Assembly (NCBI RefSeq): GCF_902833055.1
Contig: NZ_CADFEJ010000001.1
Coordinates: forward strand, 558,001-622,000
Length of the DNA: 64,000 nucleotides
Direction: 5' to 3'
From: Burkholderia territorii
GTDB taxonomy: Bacteria > Pseudomonadota > Gammaproteobacteria > Burkholderiales > Burkholderiaceae
The translations under genes were made by a program, and so were the position numbers. Position 1 is the stretch's first letter. Each line of letters starts with the position of its first letter. Positions 26,506 through 35,781 of the stretch are shown one piece after another. A model generated the notes under the pieces. It was not told the DNA's origin and did not search any database. It saw only the letters and a list, made by a program, of their open reading frames with translations.

Positions 26506-27825
26506 TCAGCGCGCAGCCGCCGTCGCCTTGCGGAGTTTCGCGACGTCCGCCGCCTGCACGGCCGGCGCGCCGTTGTTCCAGCCGGCGCGCATGAACGTCA
26601 GCACGTCGGCGATCTGCTGGTCGTTCAGCTGGTTCGCGAACGCCGGCATCGGATACGCGGACGGCACGCCGCCGATCACGAGAGACTCGCTGCCGTTCAA
26701 CGTCACGTTGATCAGCGACGATGCATCGGCCTCGAGCACGTTCGGATTGCCCGCCAACGGCGCGAGCAGCGGCGCGTAGCCTCGACCGTCCGCGCCATGG
26801 CAATTCAGGCAGTAAGCGTTATACACCTTTGTGCCCGGATCGTTCGCCGGCCGGCCCAGCGCGACCTGGGTCGGCTTCGGATCATAACGGTAAGGCGGCG
26901 CGCCCGTGCCGCCCGCCGCCGGCAGCGATTTCAAATAGCGGGACATCGCCGCGAGATCGTCGTCGGTCAGTTCCTGCGTGCTGTGATTGATCACGCTGAC
27001 CATCGAGCCGAACGCGGTCGCATGCCGGTTCGCGCCGGTCTTCAGGAATTGCGCGACATCGGCATCGCTCCAGCGGCCGAGCCCGGTATTGTGCTCGCCG
27101 GTCAGGTTCGACGCGAACCAGTTGTCGATCGACGCGCCCGACAGGAACGCCGACCCGCTTTCGTCCAGCGCCTTTTCCTGAAAGCCGACGCCGCGCGGCG
27201 TATGGCACGACCCGCAGTGCCCGAGCCCCTGCACGAGGTATGCACCGCGGTTCCACGCCGCATCCTTCGCTGGCTTGTCGGTGTACGGCGTCGTGTCCAG
27301 GAACACCGCGTTCCACAGCGCCAGCGGCCAGCGCATGTTCAGCGGCCACGGAATGTCGGACGCCCGGTTCGCCTGCTTCACCGGTTCGACGCCGTGCATG
27401 AAGTACGCGTAAAGCGCCTTCACGTCGTCGTCGCGCAGCTTCGCGTACGACGGATACGGCATCGCCGGATACAGGTGATGGCCGTCCTTCGCGACGCCCG
27501 AGCGCAGCGCACTCGCGAACTCGGCCTCCGTATAGCCGCCGATGCCCGTGTCCGGATCGGGCGTGATGTTGGTCGTGTAGATCGCGCCCATCGGCGTGAC
27601 CATTTTCAGGCCACCGGCGAACGGCGCGCCGCGCGGCGCGGTGTGGCACGCCACGCAGTCGCCCGCTTTCGCGAGATAGGCGCCGCGTGCGACAAGTGCG
27701 CTTTCGGCCGGTGCGGTTTGCGCGGCATGCGCGGACGTGCCGGCCACCAGCGCGGCCAGCGCGAGCAACGAAGTGCCGAGCGTGCGAACGGCGCGATTCA
27801 GACTGTTCGGGGTAAGGTTTCGCAT
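26506..27825 (-). CDS. Periplasmic triheme cytochrome c (alcohol/aldehyde-dehydrogenase electron acceptor type)
   Basis: 439 residues with a cleavable signal peptide (LLALAALVAGTSAHA). Three class-I c-type haem sites are present: CVACH (57-61), CGSCH (near 210) and CLNCH (near 345). It resembles the cytochrome subunits that take electrons from periplasmic molybdenum or PQQ dehydrogenases to the respiratory chain. Its stop is 162 bp before the dehydrogenase start, and its start is 15 bp after the molybdopterin subunit's stop. The three upstream genes therefore form a complete periplasmic hydroxylase: 2Fe-2S, Mo and cytochrome subunits. Confidence 0.93.
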   Translation of the reverse strand: MRNLTPNSLNRAVRTLGTSLLALAALVAGTSAHAAQTAPAESALVARGAYLAKAGDCVACHTAPRGAPFAGGLKMVTPMGAIYTTNITPDPDTGIGGYTEAEFASALRSGVAKDGHHLYPAMPYPSYAKLRDDDVKALYAYFMHGVEPVKQANRASDIPWPLNMRWPLALWNAVFLDTTPYTDKPAKDAAWNRGAYLVQGLGHCGSCHTPRGVGFQEKALDESGSAFLSGASIDNWFASNLTGEHNTGLGRWSDADVAQFLKTGANRHATAFGSMVSVINHSTQELTDDDLAAMSRYLKSLPAAGGTGAPPYRYDPKPTQVALGRPANDPGTKVYNAYCLNCHGADGRGYAPLLAPLAGNPNVLEADASSLINVTLNGSESLVIGGVPSAYPMPAFANQLNDQQIADVLTFMRAGWNNGAPAVQAADVAKLRKATAAAR

Positions 27826-27840
27826 CGTGTGCCGCTCCCG

Positions 27841-30075
27841 TCAGGCCGTCTTCAGTTGATTGCCGACCGGGAGCTTGCGCAGCCGCGTGCCGGTCGCCGC
27901 GAAGATCGCGTTCGACAGTGCCGCCGCGGTCGCGGCGGTCCCCGGTTCGCCGATTCCGCCGGGCGCCTCGGCGCTCTTCACGAGATGCACGTCGATCGGC
28001 GGCGTCTCGTTGATGCGCATCATCCGGTAGTCGGTGAAGTTGCTCTGCACGACGCGGCCGTCCTCGATCGTGATCTCGCCATACAGCGCGCCCGTGATCC
28101 CGAAGATGATGCCGCCCTGCACCTGCGCCTCGATCGTGCCGGGATTCACGGCCATTCCGCAGTCGACCGCGCACACGGCACGCTTGACCTGCACTTCGCC
28201 GCCCTCCACCGCGACGTCGATGACGATCGAGAAAAAGCTGCCGAACGCATGCATCACCGATACGCCGCGCCCTTGCCCCTTCGGCAGCGGCGTGCCCCAG
28301 CCGGCCGCCTTCGTCGCGACGTCGAGCACGTTCAGCGCGCGCGGCGTCTTGCCGAGCAGCGCGCGGCGATACTGCACCGGATCGGTCTTGGTCTGCGCGG
28401 CCAGCTCGTCGATGAAGCTCTCGACGACGAAGGTGCTGCGCGTCGGGCCGACGCCGCGCCAGAATGCGGTCGGCACGTGACGCGGCTCCTTCCGCACGTA
28501 ATCGATCAACTGGTTCGGCAGGTCGTACGGCAGGTCGGTCGCGACTTCGACTGCGTCGGGATCGACACCGTCCTTGAATGCGGGCGGTGCGAAGCGCGCG
28601 AGGATCGACGAACCGACGATCCGGTGCTGCCACGCGATCGGCTTGCCGTTCGCATCCAGGCCGGCGGAAATCCGGTCGTAGTAGTAAGGCCGATACATGT
28701 CGTGCTGGATGTCTTCCTCGCGCGTCCAGACCACCTTGACCGGCCCGTTGACCTGCTTGGCGATCTTCACCGCCTGGCCGATCATGTCCGTTTCGAGCCG
28801 CCGGCCGAAGCCGCCGCCGAGCAGGTGGTTGTGCACGACGATCTTGTCGGGCGCGAGGCCCGTGAGTTGCTGCACCGTGTCGCGCGCCCGCGTCGGCACC
28901 TGCGTGCCGACCCAGATCTCGCAGCCGTCGCCGCGCACGTGCACCGTGCAGTTCACCGGCTCCATCGTTGCGTGTGCAAGGAGCGGCTGTTCGTAGACTG
29001 CGTCGATGCGCGTCTTCGCATTCGCGAACGCGCGGCCGACGTCGCCGTCCTTGCGCGCGACGGCGCCCTTTCCGTTCGCGGCAGCCTGCGCGAGATCGGC
29101 GACGATGTCCTTGGTCGATACCTTCGCGCCCGCGCCCTCGTTCCACTTCACGACGAGCGCCGACGCGCCGCGCTTCGCGGCCCACGTGTGATCGCCGACC
29201 ACCGCGACCGCGTTGTCCGCGCGCACGACCTGGCGCACACCGGGAATCTTCCGCGCGGCCGTATCGTCGACGCTCGCGACCGTGCCGCCGAACACCGGGC
29301 TGTTCACGATCACCGCGTACAGCATGCCGGGCAGACGCACGTCGAGCCCGAACTGCGCGGTGCCGTCGACCTTCTCCGGCGAATCGAGCCGCTTCACCGG
29401 CTTGCCGATCAACTTGAAGTCGGCCGGCTGCTTCAGTGCGACGTCCTTCGGCACCGGCAGCTTCGACGCGGCGTCCGCAAGCTGGCCGTACGATGCGCGC
29501 CGGCCGCTCGCGGGATGCCGCACTTCGCCGTTTTCCGCGACACAGGTGGCCGGATCGACGCTCCATTGCTTGGCCGCCGCGGAAACCAACAGCGTGCGCG
29601 CGGTCGCACCCGCGCGGCGCAGCGGTTCCCACGCGTAGCGCACCGACGTCGAGCCGCCGGTCAACTGGCCGCCGAGCAGCGGATCGAGGAACAGCTTCTC
29701 GTTCGGCGGCGCATGGTCGAGCGTGACGTTCGACAGCGGCACTTCGAGTTCCTCGGCGATCAGCATCGGCAGCGCCGTGTAGACGCCCTGCCCCATCTCG
29801 ACCTTCGGCATCACCAGCGTGACCTTGCCGCTGCGGTCGATCTGCACGAACGCATTCGGCGCGAAGACGCCGGCGCGCGCATTCTCGTCCGCATCGCCGC
29901 CGATCACCGAGCGCCGTGCATCATCGCCCGCTGCCGGCATGCTGAAACCGAGCAGCAAGCCGCCGCCCGCCGCCGCGCCGAGCGACATGCCCGCCTTCAG
30001 GAACGAACGGCGCGACACGCCCGCGCCAGCCGCTTTCCCGGCGGCCTTCCCTGCTTCGATGAGTCCTCGCGACAT
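27841..30075 (-). CDS. Xanthine-dehydrogenase-family molybdopterin subunit (isoquinoline 1-oxidoreductase beta-like)
   Basis: 744 residues with a twin-arginine signal (SRRSFLKAG, residues ~21-29), so it is exported folded with its cofactor. It has the two-part architecture of IorB-type subunits: MPKVEMGQGVYTALPMLIAE at the front, GGFGRRLETDM in the middle, and the C-terminal EAPGGIGEPGTAA loop holding the catalytic Glu. The family hydroxylates N-heterocycles or oxidises aldehydes using water as oxygen source. It starts 1 bp after the 2Fe-2S gene. The true substrate cannot be read from sequence; an aldehyde is plausible given the cytochrome and aldehyde dehydrogenase neighbours. Confidence 0.92.
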   Translation of the reverse strand: MSRGLIEAGKAAGKAAGAGVSRRSFLKAGMSLGAAAGGGLLLGFSMPAAGDDARRSVIGGDADENARAGVFAPNAFVQIDRSGKVTLVMPKVEMGQGVYTALPMLIAEELEVPLSNVTLDHAPPNEKLFLDPLLGGQLTGGSTSVRYAWEPLRRAGATARTLLVSAAAKQWSVDPATCVAENGEVRHPASGRRASYGQLADAASKLPVPKDVALKQPADFKLIGKPVKRLDSPEKVDGTAQFGLDVRLPGMLYAVIVNSPVFGGTVASVDDTAARKIPGVRQVVRADNAVAVVGDHTWAAKRGASALVVKWNEGAGAKVSTKDIVADLAQAAANGKGAVARKDGDVGRAFANAKTRIDAVYEQPLLAHATMEPVNCTVHVRGDGCEIWVGTQVPTRARDTVQQLTGLAPDKIVVHNHLLGGGFGRRLETDMIGQAVKIAKQVNGPVKVVWTREEDIQHDMYRPYYYDRISAGLDANGKPIAWQHRIVGSSILARFAPPAFKDGVDPDAVEVATDLPYDLPNQLIDYVRKEPRHVPTAFWRGVGPTRSTFVVESFIDELAAQTKTDPVQYRRALLGKTPRALNVLDVATKAAGWGTPLPKGQGRGVSVMHAFGSFFSIVIDVAVEGGEVQVKRAVCAVDCGMAVNPGTIEAQVQGGIIFGITGALYGEITIEDGRVVQSNFTDYRMMRINETPPIDVHLVKSAEAPGGIGEPGTAATAAALSNAIFAATGTRLRKLPVGNQLKTA

Positions 30076-30076
30076 G

Positions 30077-30532
30077 TCACGCCCCCTTCGCGGCTTGCTT
30101 GACCGCCGCGCGAATCCGGTTGTACGTGCCGCAGCGGCAGATGTTGCCGGCCATTGCCGCGTCGATGTCCGCGTCGCTCGGGTTCGGGTTCGACGCGATC
30201 AGCGCCGTGGCCGCCATCACCTGCCCGGACTGGCAGTAGCCGCACTGGACGACGTCGATCTCGCGCCACGCTTGCTGAACCTTCTGGCCGGCCGGCGTCG
30301 CACCGACGGCTTCGATCGTCGTGATCCTGCGGCCCGCGACGGCCGCGACCGGCAGCACGCACGAGCGCGCGGCGACGCCGTCGAGATGCACGGTGCAAGC
30401 GCCGCATTGCGCGATCCCGCAGCCGAATTTCGTGCCGGTCAGGCCGACGACGTCGCGCAGGACCCACAGCAGGGGCATGTCGTCGGGCGCATCGACCGTG
30501 CGGTTCTCGCCATTGATATTGAGGGTGACCAT
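30077..30532 (-). CDS. 2Fe-2S ferredoxin-type subunit of the molybdenum hydroxylase (isoquinoline 1-oxidoreductase alpha-like)
   Basis: 151 residues carrying both [2Fe-2S] clusters. The plant-type site is [16 protein letters not shown] with a distal Cys in RSCVLPV. The C-terminal four-helix site is [10 protein letters not shown] and [10 protein letters not shown]. It has no signal of its own and is probably co-exported with the Tat-signal-bearing large subunit. It is the first gene of the operon. The upstream 140 bp to the next stop is the likely promoter region, where I see no known operator. Confidence 0.94.
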   Translation of the reverse strand: MVTLNINGENRTVDAPDDMPLLWVLRDVVGLTGTKFGCGIAQCGACTVHLDGVAARSCVLPVAAVAGRRITTIEAVGATPAGQKVQQAWREIDVVQCGYCQSGQVMAATALIASNPNPSDADIDAAMAGNICRCGTYNRIRAAVKQAAKGA

Positions 30533-30673
30533 TCAGACTCCGGAGCCTGTGTATTGGGGGAACGGCGCGATCGATACGCTGCGCCGCGTTGTCGTTGTCA
30601 TTGCCGTCGCGTCATGCGTGACGGCGGTCGCGCGGCGCGGGCGGGAACGCGCCGCGACAGCGGTGCTGCATCG

Positions 30674-30973
30674 TCACTCGGCCACGTCGATGCCCGACAG
30701 CACCTTGATGACGGGCGGTGCCGAGAACCAGTCGGCCGACTTCACGCGGAATGCCGTGAAATGCGGGCTGGCGAGATGCGCGTCGAACGCGGCCTGGTCG
30801 TCGTAGATCTCGTACAGATGCAGGTTCGGCGAACCGTCCTGCTCGCGGAACAGGTCGTAGCGCCGGTTGCCCGGTTCGACGCGCGTCTTGGCGACCATGC
30901 CGCGCAATTCGGCCTCGGCGGCCTGCGCGTGTTCGGGTTTCAGGAACAGGGAAGCAATCACGTGAAGCGCCAT
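30674..30973 (-). CDS. Antibiotic-biosynthesis-monooxygenase (ABM) family protein
   Basis: 99 residues. The small dimeric alpha/beta-barrel family (YgiN-like quinol monooxygenases) is recognised from the opening ALHVIASLFLKPEH, EPGNRRYDLFREQD, and YEIYDDQAAFDAHLASPHF. The start at 30973 is preceded by AGGAGT. It lies 93 bp after the reductase gene on the same strand and is probably part of the same TetR-controlled unit. It may act on quinones or other electrophiles (inference). Confidence 0.85.
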   Translation of the reverse strand: MALHVIASLFLKPEHAQAAEAELRGMVAKTRVEPGNRRYDLFREQDGSPNLHLYEIYDDQAAFDAHLASPHFTAFRVKSADWFSAPPVIKVLSGIDVAE

Positions 30974-31066
30974 CTTGTCACTCCTTTCGAAACGGAATCG
31001 AGCATGCCACAAGCCGGCGTCTCGCGACGCCAGCATGCAATCGTCGTGTGTCGTGTTGCGCCAGTG

Positions 31067-32125
31067 TCAGGCCAGCTCGTCCGGGCCGACGCGCACGACG
31101 ACCTTGCCGAAGTTCTTGCCGGCGAGCAAGCCGATCAGTGCCTGCGGTGCATCGGCCAGGTCGGGGACCACGTCTTCGAGCGTCTTCACCTTGCCCTGCG
31201 CGACCCACTCGCTCATCTCCTTCAGGAAAGATGCATAGCCGGTCGCATAGTGATCCAGAATGATGAAGCCCTGCATCCGGATGCGCTTGCGCAGGATCGT
31301 GCCCATCAGCGCCGGCACGCGGTCGCGGCCGCCCGATACCGCGGTGTCGTCGTACGCCGCGTCGTTGTAATGCGCGATGATGCCGCACACCGGCACGCGC
31401 GCATGATCGTTGAGCAGCGGCCACACCGCATCGAATACGGCACCGCCGACGTTCTCGAAATAGACGTCGATGCCGTTCGGGCAGGCCTCTTTCAACCTGG
31501 CGGCAAACTGCGGATCGCGGTGATCGACACACTCGTCGAAGCCGAGCGTGCCCTTCACGTACGCAACCTTCTCGGCGCCGCCCGCGACGCCGACCACGCG
31601 GCAGCCCTTCAGCTTCGCGATCTGGCCGACCACCGCGCCGACGGCTCCACTCGCGGCGGCCACGACGACGGTTTCGCCGGCCTTCGGCTCGCCGATCTTC
31701 AGCAGCCCGGTGTAAGCGGTGAACCCCGGCATGCCGAGCACGCCGAGCGCGTGCGACGGATGCGGGAAGTCGCGGCCGAGCGCGATGAGATCGCTGCCGT
31801 CGGACAGCGAATAGTCCTGCCAGCCGCCGCCCGCGACGACCAGGTCGCCTTCGCGATACGCGGGCAGGTTCGACGCCACGACGCGGCTGACCGTGCCGCC
31901 GACCATCACGTCGCCGAGCGCGACCGGCGGCGCATACGACGGCGCGTCGCTCATCCGGCCGCGCATGTACGGGTCGAGCGACAGCCAGACCGTGCGCAAC
32001 AGCACCTGGCCGGGACCGGGCACCGGCACGTCGCCGGTTTCGGTACGGAAGTCGTTCGGGGTAGGCGCGCCGACCGGGCGCGCGTTCAGGATGATTCTGC
32101 GGTTTGCTGCCTTGCTTTGCGGCAT
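31067..32125 (-). CDS. Zinc-independent MDR-family NADP-dependent oxidoreductase (CurA/leukotriene-reductase-like)
   Basis: 352 residues. The medium-chain reductase fold has GDVMVGGTVSRVV, the cofactor-binding AASGAVGAVVGQIAKLKG, VYFENVGGAVFDAVW and the QGFIILDHY motif typical of NADPH-dependent 2-alkenal or curcumin-type double-bond reductases. Catalytic zinc ligands are absent, as in that subfamily. GGAGG precedes the start. A TetR-type operator lies 147-161 bp upstream (32272-32286), so expression is probably induced by the electrophilic substrate. It is paired with the ABM protein downstream and the TetR gene upstream. Confidence 0.9.
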   Translation of the reverse strand: MPQSKAANRRIILNARPVGAPTPNDFRTETGDVPVPGPGQVLLRTVWLSLDPYMRGRMSDAPSYAPPVALGDVMVGGTVSRVVASNLPAYREGDLVVAGGGWQDYSLSDGSDLIALGRDFPHPSHALGVLGMPGFTAYTGLLKIGEPKAGETVVVAAASGAVGAVVGQIAKLKGCRVVGVAGGAEKVAYVKGTLGFDECVDHRDPQFAARLKEACPNGIDVYFENVGGAVFDAVWPLLNDHARVPVCGIIAHYNDAAYDDTAVSGGRDRVPALMGTILRKRIRMQGFIILDHYATGYASFLKEMSEWVAQGKVKTLEDVVPDLADAPQALIGLLAGKNFGKVVVRVGPDELA

Positions 32126-32271
32126 GGGACCTCCGTCAACGGGAAGGGACGTGCACGGGGCACGAACGGATCAACCTGGACAACCGTGATGCGCGAGGCT
32201 GCGTGTCGTGCCGGAAATTCGGCCGACGGAGCCGCGCCCTCGCTATTCAAACAACGGGATTTCAGCGTAAG

Positions 32272-32286
32272 TAGACCAGTCGTCTA
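32272..32286. promoter_or_regulatory. TetR operator, reductase promoter copy
   Basis: TAGACCAGTCGTCTA, an inverted repeat TAGAC-N5-GTCTA. It matches the site at 32971-32985 in 14 of 15 positions. Confidence 0.75.
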
Positions 32287-32327
32287 GCATTCATTCAAAA
32301 AACAAGGCGCGCCTGCGCGCGCCCACG

Positions 32328-32948
32328 TTACGACTGCGCTCCGTCTGGCTCGATGGACGGCAGATTCAGCATCCGCCGGGTCTCCAGCATCGCGCGTTCG
32401 AGCGGTTTGCGGTTCCGGTGGATCTTCTCCAGCAGCGTGGCACCCAGCCACAACTCATAGAGAATCGCCGCCGTATGCGCCGGATCGTCGACGCCGCTCA
32501 GCGAACCGTCGGCCAGCCCGGCCTCGATCCCGCCCGCGAGCCGCTCGATGATCTGGCCGGTGCCGCGCCGCAAGACCGCGCGCATCGACTCCGACAGATC
32601 GGACACTTCCGCGCCGAGCTTCACCGCGAGGCACTTGCCTTCCGGATCGTCCGCGCACTGCGTGTGCAGCCAGTTGCCCCAGTACGTCATCAGGCGCTGC
32701 GCGCCCGTGCCGGCCTGATGGCCCAGCAGGTTGTCGAGATGCGCGAGATAGCCTTCGAAATACGATTCGAGCAGCGCCTCGCCGAACGCCTCTTTCGAGC
32801 CGAAATAATGGTAGAACGAGCCCTTCGGGATGCCCGCCGCGGCGAGTATCTCGTTCAGACCGACCGCCGAGAACCCCTTGTGGAGCATGATCGGCTTCGC
32901 GATATTCAGGATGTGCTGGCGGACTTCCGCGCCTGAAGATGCATTCAT
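32328..32948 (-). CDS. TetR/AcrR-family transcriptional repressor
   Basis: 206 residues. The N-terminal TetR helix-turn-helix is VGLNEILAAAGIPKGSFYHYFGSKEAF. The C-terminal ligand domain resembles AcuR-type repressors (GTGAQRLMTYWGNWL; ECLAVKLGAEVSDLSE-like CLAVKLGAEVSDLSESMR). The start at 32948 is preferred over an upstream ATG six codons earlier on length grounds. Matching TAGAC-N5-GTCTA palindromes lie upstream of this gene and of the reductase gene, so it very likely represses both itself and the reductase/ABM unit until an electrophile binds. Confidence 0.92.
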   Translation of the reverse strand: MNASSGAEVRQHILNIAKPIMLHKGFSAVGLNEILAAAGIPKGSFYHYFGSKEAFGEALLESYFEGYLAHLDNLLGHQAGTGAQRLMTYWGNWLHTQCADDPEGKCLAVKLGAEVSDLSESMRAVLRRGTGQIIERLAGGIEAGLADGSLSGVDDPAHTAAILYELWLGATLLEKIHRNRKPLERAMLETRRMLNLPSIEPDGAQS

Positions 32949-32970
32949 GATGGCGTATCTTAGCAACGAT

Positions 32971-32985
32971 TAGACCGGTCGTCTA
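32971..32985. promoter_or_regulatory. TetR operator, autoregulatory copy
   Basis: TAGACCGGTCGTCTA, 23 bp upstream of the tetR start. It is the same inverted repeat as at 32272. Confidence 0.75.
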
Positions 32986-33071
32986 GCAACGTCGAGCCGG
33001 CAAGTTGAGCCGCACTTTACCCGAATCGCGCCATGCCGCGGATGCGTTGTGGCCGCACCGTGGCGCCCATG

Positions 33072-34082
33072 TCACGCGGGTTTGGGAACGCGCTTCCTGG
33101 CGACCGGTTTCGCGACGCGCAGGCCGCCGCCCGCCGAGCGACCAGGCGCCCTGCGCACGACGGTCCGCGATGCACGCTCGGCCCGCAATGCATCGAGCTC
33201 GCCGACATACGCGACGTTGGCCGCGCGCATGCCGTCGAGCTGGCCTTCGAGCACCGCGCAGCGGCGTTGCGCATCGGCCAATTGCCCTTGCAGCGCCGCG
33301 AGATCCGTGCGGTGCTGCGTCTCGCGCTGTTCAGCGCGCATCGCGGCCGCGTCGAGTTCCTTTTGAACGCGTGCAGCCGCGAGCCGTTCGCGGTCGATTT
33401 CCTGAAGCGCCCGTTTCTCCGATGCGCGCAGGCGTTCCTCGGCGCGGCCGGCGTCGTCGCGCAACCGGTCGAGCTGCGACGTGAAATCGGCGCGCGCTTG
33501 CGCCAGCGCGCGATCGGCGTCCGCATTGTCGGACTTCAGCCGTTCGACCTCCGCCTGCAACGCGCGGCGCGATGCGTCGTCGGCCGCCCTCGCCTGCTCG
33601 AGTTCCTGGATGCGCACCTGGGCCGCCAGCAACGCGCTCGTGCGGTGCTCGAGCGCGGTTTCGGTGCGGGACAGGTCGGCCTGCGATGCGGCGACTTCCG
33701 CTTTCGCCGCCGCCCGCTCGGCTTCGACTTCGGCGCGTAGCGCATCGAGCGCTGCGGCGGCATCGGCAGTCGAGCGGCTCCACAACGCGGCGACGAGATC
33801 ACCGGCCGCCGCCTGCAGGTCGGCCGGCAAGTCGGGATGCTCGATGCGTACGCGGCTCTTTTCCCGCAACTCGGCCCAGAACTCTGCGAGGACGGCCGTC
33901 GGCGTGCTCATGCTGCCCTTGCGCACGAGCTGGTAAAGGCGGTTCGCGGTGGGCGTGATGCCGAAGCGGAAGAACATCAACGCGCAGACCTCGCGATACA
34001 GCTCGCGGGTTTTCGGGAAATCGGCCTTCAGGCGGTCGATTTCGGCGGTCAAGCGGGATTCGTCGGCGGCGAGGTCGGACAT
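33072..34082 (-). CDS. KfrA-like DNA-binding protein with long coiled coil
   Basis: 336 residues. Residues ~1-110 form a KfrA-type N-terminal DNA-binding domain (RELYREVCALMFFRFGITPTANRLYQLV, then GSMSTPTAVLAEFWAELREKSR). Residues ~115-300 are an almost uninterrupted coiled coil rich in Ala, Glu, Arg and Leu. The tail is Arg/Lys-rich (PGRSAGGGLRVAKPVARKR), likely for nucleic-acid contact. KfrA was described as a plasmid autoregulator and partition accessory protein. Chromosomal versions are widespread in Burkholderia with unclear roles. The upstream AT-rich region with a palindrome (34160-34177) suggests autoregulation. Confidence 0.82.
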   Translation of the reverse strand: MSDLAADESRLTAEIDRLKADFPKTRELYREVCALMFFRFGITPTANRLYQLVRKGSMSTPTAVLAEFWAELREKSRVRIEHPDLPADLQAAAGDLVAALWSRSTADAAAALDALRAEVEAERAAAKAEVAASQADLSRTETALEHRTSALLAAQVRIQELEQARAADDASRRALQAEVERLKSDNADADRALAQARADFTSQLDRLRDDAGRAEERLRASEKRALQEIDRERLAAARVQKELDAAAMRAEQRETQHRTDLAALQGQLADAQRRCAVLEGQLDGMRAANVAYVGELDALRAERASRTVVRRAPGRSAGGGLRVAKPVARKRVPKPA

Positions 34083-34471
34083 GGCGGGTCACGTTGAGAA
34101 TTTTGTGAATAATATAACGTAAACCGTTAGATATCCAATTATCCTCGGCATATAGTTTGACATTATTTCTATAATGTTGAGATTTATCGGTTGCGCTTCG
34201 TGATTTGCGAACGACGCGCGGGCACGCCGACCTCTTCTGGATCATCAAGCGGCTCCGAGAGTCGTCACGACGCGCGCGGCATCGTGATGCGCAATGACTG
34301 AAACGTTCGACGCCCGCCCAGTGAGAGCGCATGAAACGAAAGAGGCTCGCACCGCGCGAGCCTCTTCTTCATGATGCAGCGATCGCCGCAGCGCAACGCA
34401 TCACATCGCACCGCCAACCGCAGTCGATGGATCAGCGAACAAATCCACACGCGATCGACGTACCGCCCCGT
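34083..34471. promoter_or_regulatory. AT-rich regulatory gap with palindrome upstream of kfrA-like gene
   Basis: 389 bp without a gene. The segment 34095-34190 is strikingly AT-rich for this genome and contains ACATTAT-TTCT-ATAATGT (34160-34177), a perfect 7-bp inverted repeat flanked by near-matching TTGA/TGTTGA. This is a likely KfrA autoregulatory operator. The rest, to the LuxR stop, shows nothing recognisable. Confidence 0.5.
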
Positions 34472-35662
34472 TCAACCGAGCGGCACGACGCTCCCCAGCA
34501 GGATCCGCACGAGCGTCGCCTGGCGCGTCACGCCCGTCTTCGAAAAGATCGCGCGCAGGTGCGTGCGCGCCGTGTTCTTGCTGATCCCCGACTCCTCCGC
34601 CGCCTCTTCGAGCGTCAGCCCGTTCGTCAGCAGCAGCGCGAGCGACGTCTCGGCCGGCGTCAGGTCGAACAGCTTGCGGATGATTTCCTGCGCGCCCTGC
34701 GGCTTGCGGTCCGGGTCGCGCAGGAACAGCGTGACGGCCGGCCGGCGCTTGTTGTCCTCCGACCAGTCCGACAGCAGCACGGTGCGCACCAGCAACCCGA
34801 GACGCGGCTTGTCGAAACTGCGCGTGATCGGCATCGCCTCGACGGTCGCCGCCGCCGTGCCGTGATGACCCATCACCGCATGGCGGATCAGCCGCTTGAG
34901 CGTGCGGTTCTCCTGCGCATCGGTCGCCTCGATCGTGCCGCGCGCAATCGTCAGACCGTTGTTCTGCTTGAGGATCTCGTCGGCGACGCTGTTCATGTCG
35001 ATGATCGTGCCGTTCTCGTCGAGCGTGATCGTGCCGATCTGCATCCGGTTGATCGCGTTCGCGTAGATCGACCGTTCGACCTCGGCCGTGTCGAGCCGCG
35101 AATGCAGCTCGACCGCCCGCTTCAGATGCGGCAGCAGCAGCGCGCAGATCGCCTTGTCGCGCGCGGAGAACTGCTTGGACGCATGGTTGCGGCACACACG
35201 AAAGCGGCATTCGACGCCCGACGGCGTGCGCAGATCGGCGCCGAGGATATAGCGCACGTCCTGCGGCTTCAGGAACTGCTTGTACAGCTCGCTCGACAGC
35301 CAGCCCGTATCGCCGAACACGTCATCCACCGTGACCACGCGATCGGCCGGCAGGCCGACGAACGGGTCGAGCGAATAGTAGTAATTGTTGTACGACGCCT
35401 CGCCGTCACCCGGCACGACCGGGCCGAATTCCGACGCATGCACGGACAGCGGCGCGCGGCGATCGCTCGCGGCGGCGCGCAGGATCAGTGTCACGTAGTT
35501 GGCCTGCAGCAACCGGCGAACCAGCTCGAGCGCCCCCGCCCACGGCGGCGTTTCCAACGGTCCCTGGTAGATGCGCGCCATCAGTTCGCTGAAATCCGCG
35601 ACGCCGATGCCGGCCTCCTCACTTGTTGACTGGCTCTCTTGCGTAGCCCATCTCGTCTCCAT
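34472..35662 (-). CDS. LuxR-family (helix-turn-helix) transcriptional regulator
   Basis: 396 residues. The C-terminal LuxR HTH comprises FDLTPAETSLALLLTNGLTL, EEAAEESGISKNTARTHLR and AIFSKTGVTRQATLVRIL. The middle contains a PAS-like segment (ITLDENGTIIDMNSVADEIL). The N-terminal ~200 residues are an unassigned sensory region. The start at 35662 has GGAG eight bases upstream, preferred over a much longer open frame. No acyl-homoserine-lactone pocket motif is evident, so it is probably not a quorum regulator. A perfect 18-bp palindrome 59 bp upstream could be its own site. Confidence 0.85.
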   Translation of the reverse strand: METRWATQESQSTSEEAGIGVADFSELMARIYQGPLETPPWAGALELVRRLLQANYVTLILRAAASDRRAPLSVHASEFGPVVPGDGEASYNNYYYSLDPFVGLPADRVVTVDDVFGDTGWLSSELYKQFLKPQDVRYILGADLRTPSGVECRFRVCRNHASKQFSARDKAICALLLPHLKRAVELHSRLDTAEVERSIYANAINRMQIGTITLDENGTIIDMNSVADEILKQNNGLTIARGTIEATDAQENRTLKRLIRHAVMGHHGTAAATVEAMPITRSFDKPRLGLLVRTVLLSDWSEDNKRRPAVTLFLRDPDRKPQGAQEIIRKLFDLTPAETSLALLLTNGLTLEEAAEESGISKNTARTHLRAIFSKTGVTRQATLVRILLGSVVPLG

Positions 35663-35720
35663 CAGCACGCTCCATCCTCCATGCAACTTGTGTCCGGTGC
35701 GATTCATCCGCGCCGCCATG

Positions 35721-35738
35721 ATTAAGACGCGTCTTAAT
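35721..35738. promoter_or_regulatory. Perfect 18-bp palindrome upstream of the LuxR gene
   Basis: ATTAAGACGCGTCTTAAT reads identically on both strands and stands out by its AT-rich arms. It lies between the divergent LuxR and lipase genes. A second inverted repeat follows at 35782-35807. Confidence 0.6.
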
Positions 35739-35781
35739 TCGGACGTCATCGGGACATTCACTGAATGGTGAGCTTTGGCCA

